From the NCBI GenBank assembly GCA_003598085.1, contig QZKU01000088.1:1-28749 (forward strand): a DNA stretch of 28,749 nucleotides, in the 5' to 3' direction. Position numbers and translations under genes: made by a program. Under the pieces are notes generated by a model. It was not told where the DNA came from and searched no databases. It was given only the letters and a program-made list of their open reading frames with translations. Below, in pieces: positions 24,271-28,749 of this stretch; position 1 is the first letter of the stretch; each line of letters begins with the position of its first letter. This DNA comes from Candidatus Abyssobacteria bacterium SURF_5 (lineage in GTDB: Bacteria > Abyssobacteria > SURF-5).

Positions 24271-25176
24271 ATGCAGTCCTTCCTTCGCTCTCGAATTCCC
24301 GTTTTTTTGCTTTCGATCGCGATGCTCTGCTTCTTCACGGCAAGGGCATTTGCCAAGGACCCGCAGCTTGTCCCCCGGCGCCTCAGTTCGACCGGCGACA
24401 GTATCAGCGCGGGCATCGATGTGGAGTATTATGGCCAGAATTCAAATGCCAGTTGGGTCAACGGCTATTATGGTTTCTGGCAATGGTTACTCGGGTTGAC
24501 CGACGTGCGGAGCCACAACCAGAGGATCACTGCGCAATGGGGAAGCGGCGGGCGCACAAACTACATGGATGCAGTCAGCGGCGCCGACATATTCGATCTC
24601 CCGCTCCAGACGTCTCAGGCGGTCAGCCAGAGCGCTTACTATGTCACCATCTTCATGGGCCACAACGACGTCTGCCAGGACCATTTCGAGGATATCCCGT
24701 CTGACGCAGTTTTTGAAGCTAATTTCCGGCAGGGCATGGAGAATCTCAAGAACGGCCTCCCTAACGGCGCGACTGTCTACGTTCTTGCGATAGTTGATAT
24801 CTACCGGCTTTACGTGGTGGGCCAGGACAAAAAGGCTCTCGGCATCGTCGACTGCGAATTGCTGTGGGCGACGACGCTGCTCAACTGGTTTCCGTGCGGG
24901 ACGATGCTCAACCCGCTCATAAGCGAGGCCGACCGCCAATTCACGCGCAGCCGCAACATCGCGTTCAACAAAATCCTCGAACGCGTGACGGCGGAATATA
25001 ACGCCGCCGATCCTCATCACTATTACTATTGGACGAAACTGCCGTTTGTGTTCCCGTTCAACGAAAGCCATGTCTCTAACCTCGACTGTTTCCACCCTTC
25101 CGCCAAAGGGCAGAAAACCTTATCGGCAGTGGCATGGTATGTCGGACCGTTCAGAACTTTCGGGGAGGGGGATTAA
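24271..25176 (+). CDS. Secreted SGNH/GDSL-family hydrolase, copy 2
   Basis: A 301-residue tandem paralogue of the gene at 23228, matching it along the whole length and, by eye, at about three quarters of residues. It keeps the signal peptide (ending AFA), STGDSISAG, MGHND, LDCFHPS and all four cysteines. Differences cluster near the C-terminus and in residues following the GDS and HND blocks, which could shift substrate preference. ATG 24271 is chosen because AAAGGAAA (24256-24263) precedes it and it opens the signal peptide; upstream in-frame TTG and ATG codons lack a ribosome site. The gene may be read through from copy 1 past the hairpin at 24163 or use its own promoter, which I could not identify. 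Confidence 0.83.
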   Translation: MQSFLRSRIPVFLLSIAMLCFFTARAFAKDPQLVPRRLSSTGDSISAGIDVEYYGQNSNASWVNGYYGFWQWLLGLTDVRSHNQRITAQWGSGGRTNYMDAVSGADIFDLPLQTSQAVSQSAYYVTIFMGHNDVCQDHFEDIPSDAVFEANFRQGMENLKNGLPNGATVYVLAIVDIYRLYVVGQDKKALGIVDCELLWATTLLNWFPCGTMLNPLISEADRQFTRSRNIAFNKILERVTAEYNAADPHHYYYWTKLPFVFPFNESHVSNLDCFHPSAKGQKTLSAVAWYVGPFRTFGEGD

Positions 25177-25261
25177 GCGAGAGACAATCCGAGAGGGGCA
25201 TTTTTTGAAGAGACATATCTAATTTCCCCGTTCATTCGACCGTGAGGCTTGCCGCAGAACA

Positions 25262-25999
25262 TCATTCCAATATCAGGTAAGCATCACCATTAAGACGTCT
25301 GGTCTCGCCGTCATAATACTCGGCAATAACCTTCAAATCATATATCCTCAGTGGGTTCAATCCTTCCAGAGGAATCCGTATCAAGAAAGCTTCCACACCT
25401 TTTCGCTCCATAAATGCGATAGCGACCGCATCGTATTCGTTCTCCAGATCATCATTCAGAGTTGGCCCATCAAGCGATCTCTTCAGCAGTTTTCTCATAA
25501 ATCTGTATCCGCTGTCAAACCCATACGGAAGAATGTGCCCGGGTATGCTTAGCGGGGCCAACTCTTCGTCTAACACTTCCAGAATTCTCGGCGGCTCCTT
25601 TCCCGTTTTCTCATACCAGATGCCGTTATCCATATATTGGTACCTGACTTGCGAATGGATAACGGTTACATCCTCGGGGAACAGAACCGCGGCGGAGATA
25701 CTGCTTAATTTTCCCTCCAGAACCAACTCGCAAAAACCGCGGTCAGTTCCGGTTCTGCCGAAGGAAACTTTTACTGTGGAGGTCGTTTTGGACTCATTAT
25801 GATAATGGTTTGCATACAGAATCGTTGCCTCTGTTTGGATCGGGATCTCCTGAATTTTTTGATATCTTTTGGCCAGGCATCCAGGAAATAAACATGTTCC
25901 GACCGCTACCGTAAAAAAGATCACCGGCAGAAAAGGTGAACCCTTTCGCTCAGGCCCCTTACCGCTTTTGATGGTGACCGGAATTTGAACGGAAACCAT
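25262..25999 (-). CDS. Hypothetical exported protein, possible lipoprotein
   Basis: A 245-residue protein of unknown family. A basic 20-residue leader precedes a hydrophobic stretch (about 24-40) ending LFPGCLAKRY, where the cysteine could be a lipidation site although the lipobox is atypical. The mature part is beta-rich with charged loops, with no recognised domain; one segment (WYEKTGKEPPRILEVLDEEL) is acidic. The ATG at 25999 has a poor Shine-Dalgarno, and an in-frame GTG 75 bases further in would give a shorter, more normal signal peptide, so the start is uncertain. It is convergent with SGNH copy 2 and divergent from the phosphodiesterase gene. Confidence 0.6.
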   Translation of the reverse strand: MVSVQIPVTIKSGKGPERKGSPFLPVIFFTVAVGTCLFPGCLAKRYQKIQEIPIQTEATILYANHYHNESKTTSTVKVSFGRTGTDRGFCELVLEGKLSSISAAVLFPEDVTVIHSQVRYQYMDNGIWYEKTGKEPPRILEVLDEELAPLSIPGHILPYGFDSGYRFMRKLLKRSLDGPTLNDDLENEYDAVAIAFMERKGVEAFLIRIPLEGLNPLRIYDLKVIAEYYDGETRRLNGDAYLILE

Positions 26000-26120
26000 A
26001 GCTTAGTATCAACAGAGAGACGAAGGAACGCTATTCTGTCCAAGATGCAGAGTGGGATGTGGATACGCCGAGCTTTCTCTTTCAGGAGTAAATTGTCACA
26101 TTTACTAAAGGAATAAGCCC

Positions 26121-27920
26121 TTGGTAAGAAAGCAAATCGTCATTCTTCTATTCACAGTTCTGCAATTCGCTTTGCCCGCAAGACTGTGCGCTGCTGCGCA
26201 GGAGGGCCCCTTTGCCCTCATTTTCGTGATTGATGGAATCCCGAACGACTTGTTCATGCAAATGCTCGAGCAAGGCGAGCTTCCGAATTTTCGAACGCAC
26301 ATTTATGAAAGAGGAATACACTCGAAGCACCACGTAAGCGTGTTCCCCCCGCTCACCTTTCCTGCGATGGCAAGCATTTTCAGCGGGTATTATCCTTCCA
26401 GCCATAAAGTTCCAAACTTCTTCTGGGTCGATCGAGAGCAGGCCAGGTACAAGAGTTATCTGAGCGCACTGCTCCCGCAGTATCAAAGCGACCTCGAGGA
26501 AAACGTCCGCTTCCTTTTCGACTTTTTTCCGCGGCGGCGAACCCTATCATTCGGCCTGCCGCTCAATATCGGCGGCGATTACACCCGCCATCTCACCAGT
26601 TCGTTCATCGATATCTTTCGAGAATTCAGAGACCTCGATTATGTCGGAAAAACGGTCAAACAGGAGCACGCAATCGCGCCGGATATGCTCATTAAACCGC
26701 TCAAGACGCTGGCGCTCCTGAATCCCGCCAAGGAAACCAATGTTATCTCTCTCCTGAATCCCGCGAGCCCTTCCGGCATCCTGAGATACTCGCTGGCTTC
26801 CTTTTCCCCGACTACCCGGGCGCTGCGCCGGCAGATTCCGGCGGCGGTGCTTTATTACGAATGGGCTCCCGACCATTTCGGCCACGAGGACGGCCCCTGG
26901 AGCGACGACGTGCGTGATTCCCTCATCGAGGCCGATACCCAGTTCGGCCGCCTGGTGCGCGTGTACCAGCAGGCTGAAATCTATGACAGGACCTTCTTCT
27001 TTCTGCTCTCCGACCACGGCCAGATTCCTGTCGATCCAAAGTACGTCCGCATCGATCGCCTCTTTCAGAAGAAAGGCTTCAAGGCCCAATTCGTTTCCCA
27101 TGAATTAATAGCAAAATCAGGTCTCTCCGGACTGCTGAGAATCCGATCGGTCCTCATCGGCAGCGGCAGCATAAAAGGCTACAACTGCGCGCTCGGCACA
27201 GCGGGCGGCGGGTCGGTTGTTGCTTTTCTCTCAAAAAATGGGGGAACCAAGGCGGAGGACTGGCGCGAGCAGGTTTATTATGAAGACCTCCTGAGCTATC
27301 CTCTGGGCTCCAGCAGGCACGTTAACCTCATACAGTTCATCACCTCGATAGACGGAATGAATTTTTTTCTGGTTCGAGAGAATGAATTCGTTCCCGGCGA
27401 GCCGCATGAGACGCGGGTCGTAAGTCGTTCGGGCTCATCGCGCGTGAGGGCGAAGGTTCGGAATGGGAAGCCGGTCGAAATCGGGTACGAACTCATTGAA
27501 GGAAAAGACCCGCTGGAATACATGCAGAACCCTTCTCTGGCGGCATTTATCAGGGAGGGCCATCATGGTGATATGGAGTGGCTCGAAGCGACCGCTGAAA
27601 CCGCATATCCGGACGCGCCCGTCCAAATCGCGCAGATCATGGAAACGCCTCGCTCGGGATCGGTTATCATGGTTCCGGACGATTACCATTCATTCAATGC
27701 GCGCACGTGGTCGAAACATGGGGGATTGAGCGCCAGCGAAATGCTCACTACATTTGCTGTTGCCGGCCCGGGGATACGTCACGGTTCGATAGATCATTCG
27801 CGGGTGATCGATTTCGTGCCCACATTCCTGCACCTCATGGGAAGGAACGTGCCCACGGGATATTTCGACGGAATGGTTTTAGAAAATATTATCGCGGAAA
27901 CTGAGGCGGGGCCGCCATGA
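26121..27920 (+). CDS. Exported phosphodiesterase / alkaline-phosphatase-superfamily hydrolase (ENPP-like)
   Basis: A 599-residue protein with a signal peptide (1 to about 26, ending CAAAQ). The type I phosphodiesterase/nucleotide pyrophosphatase pattern is visible: metal ligand D38 in FVIDGIPND, Thr nucleophile T79 in FPPLTFPAMASIFSG, D251 and H255 in WAPDHFGHED, D298/H299 in LLSDHGQ, and a late H in WSKHGGLS. These are the ligands expected for a two-zinc hydrolase of phosphate mono- or diesters. The start is TTG 26121, supported by AAAGGA at 26106-26111 nine bases upstream and by direct entry into the signal peptide. The family covers nucleotide, lipid and phosphonate substrates, so the substrate is open. 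It appears monocistronic. Confidence 0.83.
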   Translation: MVRKQIVILLFTVLQFALPARLCAAAQEGPFALIFVIDGIPNDLFMQMLEQGELPNFRTHIYERGIHSKHHVSVFPPLTFPAMASIFSGYYPSSHKVPNFFWVDREQARYKSYLSALLPQYQSDLEENVRFLFDFFPRRRTLSFGLPLNIGGDYTRHLTSSFIDIFREFRDLDYVGKTVKQEHAIAPDMLIKPLKTLALLNPAKETNVISLLNPASPSGILRYSLASFSPTTRALRRQIPAAVLYYEWAPDHFGHEDGPWSDDVRDSLIEADTQFGRLVRVYQQAEIYDRTFFFLLSDHGQIPVDPKYVRIDRLFQKKGFKAQFVSHELIAKSGLSGLLRIRSVLIGSGSIKGYNCALGTAGGGSVVAFLSKNGGTKAEDWREQVYYEDLLSYPLGSSRHVNLIQFITSIDGMNFFLVRENEFVPGEPHETRVVSRSGSSRVRAKVRNGKPVEIGYELIEGKDPLEYMQNPSLAAFIREGHHGDMEWLEATAETAYPDAPVQIAQIMETPRSGSVIMVPDDYHSFNARTWSKHGGLSASEMLTTFAVAGPGIRHGSIDHSRVIDFVPTFLHLMGRNVPTGYFDGMVLENIIAETEAGPP

Positions 27921-28143
27921 CAAATTGTGATTAAAAAATGTCTAATCATCGGCTTCCATAGTGCAGAAAGCCGCAACCAGGAAACCTTGGAGCTCGAATT
28001 ACGAATTTGACGAATTCCACAAATAAATTCCTTTTTTTCGCCATTACCGCATGTCCCGCCCGCGTTCGGGGCGCGACCCCGCTGCCGCCAGGAATCCAGA
28101 ATACGCGGGGTTAGCCGCGTCATCTCAGAAGACCAAGACAATT

Positions 28144-28226
28144 TGTCATTCTGAGGAGCAAAGCGACGAAGAATCTCTGCTCTTTAACAGACCAAAGAGA
28201 GATTCTTCGCTGCGCTCAGAATGTCA
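28144..28226 (+). repeat. Inverted repeat of the TGTCATTCTGAG type
   Basis: Left arm 28144-28178 (TGTCATTCTGAG through GAAGAATCTCT) and right arm about 28197-28226 (AGAGATTCTTCG through CAGAATGTCA) are imperfect reverse complements around a loop of about 20 bases. This sequence type is a widespread dispersed repeat in many large bacterial genomes (from memory), often mistranslated as a short protein. Confidence 0.8.
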
Positions 28227-28510
28227 ACCCGGTGAGGAGGCGTCAGCAGAAAGGAATGCTAAGAGGTCCTGTTGTGCCCAGCTTTCTCTGCGGCTCCGCG
28301 GCGCTGCGCTTTTTGCGCCGGTGCCGGCAAAAGAAATCTTGGGTTAAACGTTAAATCTATATCAACCGCGTGCCCGTAACAGAGATAAACGCAAAAGATA
28401 GAAGATTTTCTCCTCCGTTTCCTCTGTTGCCTCCTATTTGGAATGTTTCTTCTTCAGATTATTTTCCTGGTGTCCTGGTTTGTTTGGGGGGAGATTTTCT
28501 TTGAAAGACT

Positions 28511-28591
28511 GGCCGAATGAATTCGGCCCTACCGGCATTGGGGTTCGCCCGCCAGGTGCGCTCCAACCGGTAGGTGCGAATTTATTCGCAC
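28511..28591 (+). repeat. Composite GTAGG repeat, two palindromic units, arms facing inwards
   Basis: 28511-28532 is the exact reverse complement of the unit at 20113-20134. 28570-28591 is the exact reverse complement of the unit at 20159-20180, and the flank TCTTCGGC is also shared. The two units keep their order but each is flipped, with a 37-base spacer instead of 24. Confidence 0.85.
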
Positions 28592-28749
28592 GGTCTTCGG
28601 CGCTGAAGAAAACCTCTTTGTGCCTCCGCGGTGAAAAAAGCTTTTAAAAATAGGGTCCTCATGAGAATTTGTGGGTGAGAAAAAGTCATAAATAATTGAA
28701 AAGCATGAACTAAATCCTGCATATCGAGTGTCTGAAGAGGATACTTGAA

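Larger units (their letters stand above)
27921..28749. other. 829-base gene-free region rich in dispersed repeats
   Basis: No credible coding sequence on either strand. It contains the inverted repeats listed at 28144 and 28511, a stretch at 27998-28016 built from repeated CGAATT words, and fragments resembling other dispersed repeats (CCGCC...GAATCCAG at 28065-28101, CTCTGCGGCTCCGCGG near 28289, CTCCGCGGTGAAAA near 28624). The two plus-strand open frames here are translations of repeat DNA. Confidence 0.7.

Noticed and set aside
28051-28347. 98-codon open frame containing CHSEEQSDEESL
   Set aside because: This is the known conceptual translation of the TGTCATTCTGAG dispersed repeat, not a protein.
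28438-28647. 69-codon open frame in the terminal region
   Set aside because: It runs through the GTAGG repeat and a CTCCGCGGTGAAAA repeat fragment; no ribosome site.
27960-28749. CRISPR array in the repeat-rich terminal region
   Set aside because: The repeats are unrelated palindromes without regular spacing or equal-length spacers; no cas genes.

Overview
The window looks like a chromosomal stretch from an uncultured Gram-negative bacterium. It encodes an outer-membrane beta-barrel protein, a periplasmic LolA-like protein, periplasmic thiol/disulfide enzymes and lipoproteins, and its coding DNA is moderately GC-rich. It also carries a group II intron and several families of dispersed palindromic repeats, as large genomes of deltaproteobacterial-type lineages or candidate phyla often do. 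I cannot place it more precisely from sequence alone.

Layout. 1-94 is the 3' end (domains V and VI) of a group II intron whose body lies off the window. 279-2826 holds an outer-membrane porin-like protein (DUF1302 type) and a LolA-like periplasmic protein. 3004-5170 is ribosomal protein S1 with its own near-consensus promoter and a clear intrinsic terminator. 5224-9812 is a tightly overlapping plus-strand operon for the aspartate family and isoleucine: an apgM-type phosphomutase (the group also proposed to act as homoserine kinase), aspartate kinase with a likely internal start for a beta subunit, citramalate synthase, and a small lipoprotein. 9780-13436 (minus) is a heterodimeric ABC exporter driven by a very good sigma70 promoter. 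13616-15239 has a DUF1772-like membrane protein and a membrane-anchored MsrA-MsrB fusion.

15337-19949 (minus) is a four-gene operon: an ArsS-type radical SAM/Cys-rich protein, a TVP38/DedA-like membrane protein, a MerA-like flavin disulfide oxidoreductase, and one protein that fuses the two 'rSAM/selenodomain-associated' glycosyltransferases. It is the most distinctive metabolic locus here. 20431-21120 is a divergently transcribed SAM methyltransferase.

21259-25176 carries an envelope gene set: an anchored Pro-rich protein, a DsbA-like oxidoreductase with a SurA-like N-terminal part, and two tandem secreted SGNH hydrolases that share four cysteines. 25262-27920 has a putative minus-strand lipoprotein and an exported phosphodiesterase/alkaline-phosphatase-superfamily protein that starts with TTG. 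27921-28749 has no credible gene and is filled with dispersed palindromic repeats. The most unusual signals are palindromic repeats embedded in frame in the first gene, the fused glycosyltransferase in the ArsS operon, and the composite GTAGG repeat family.
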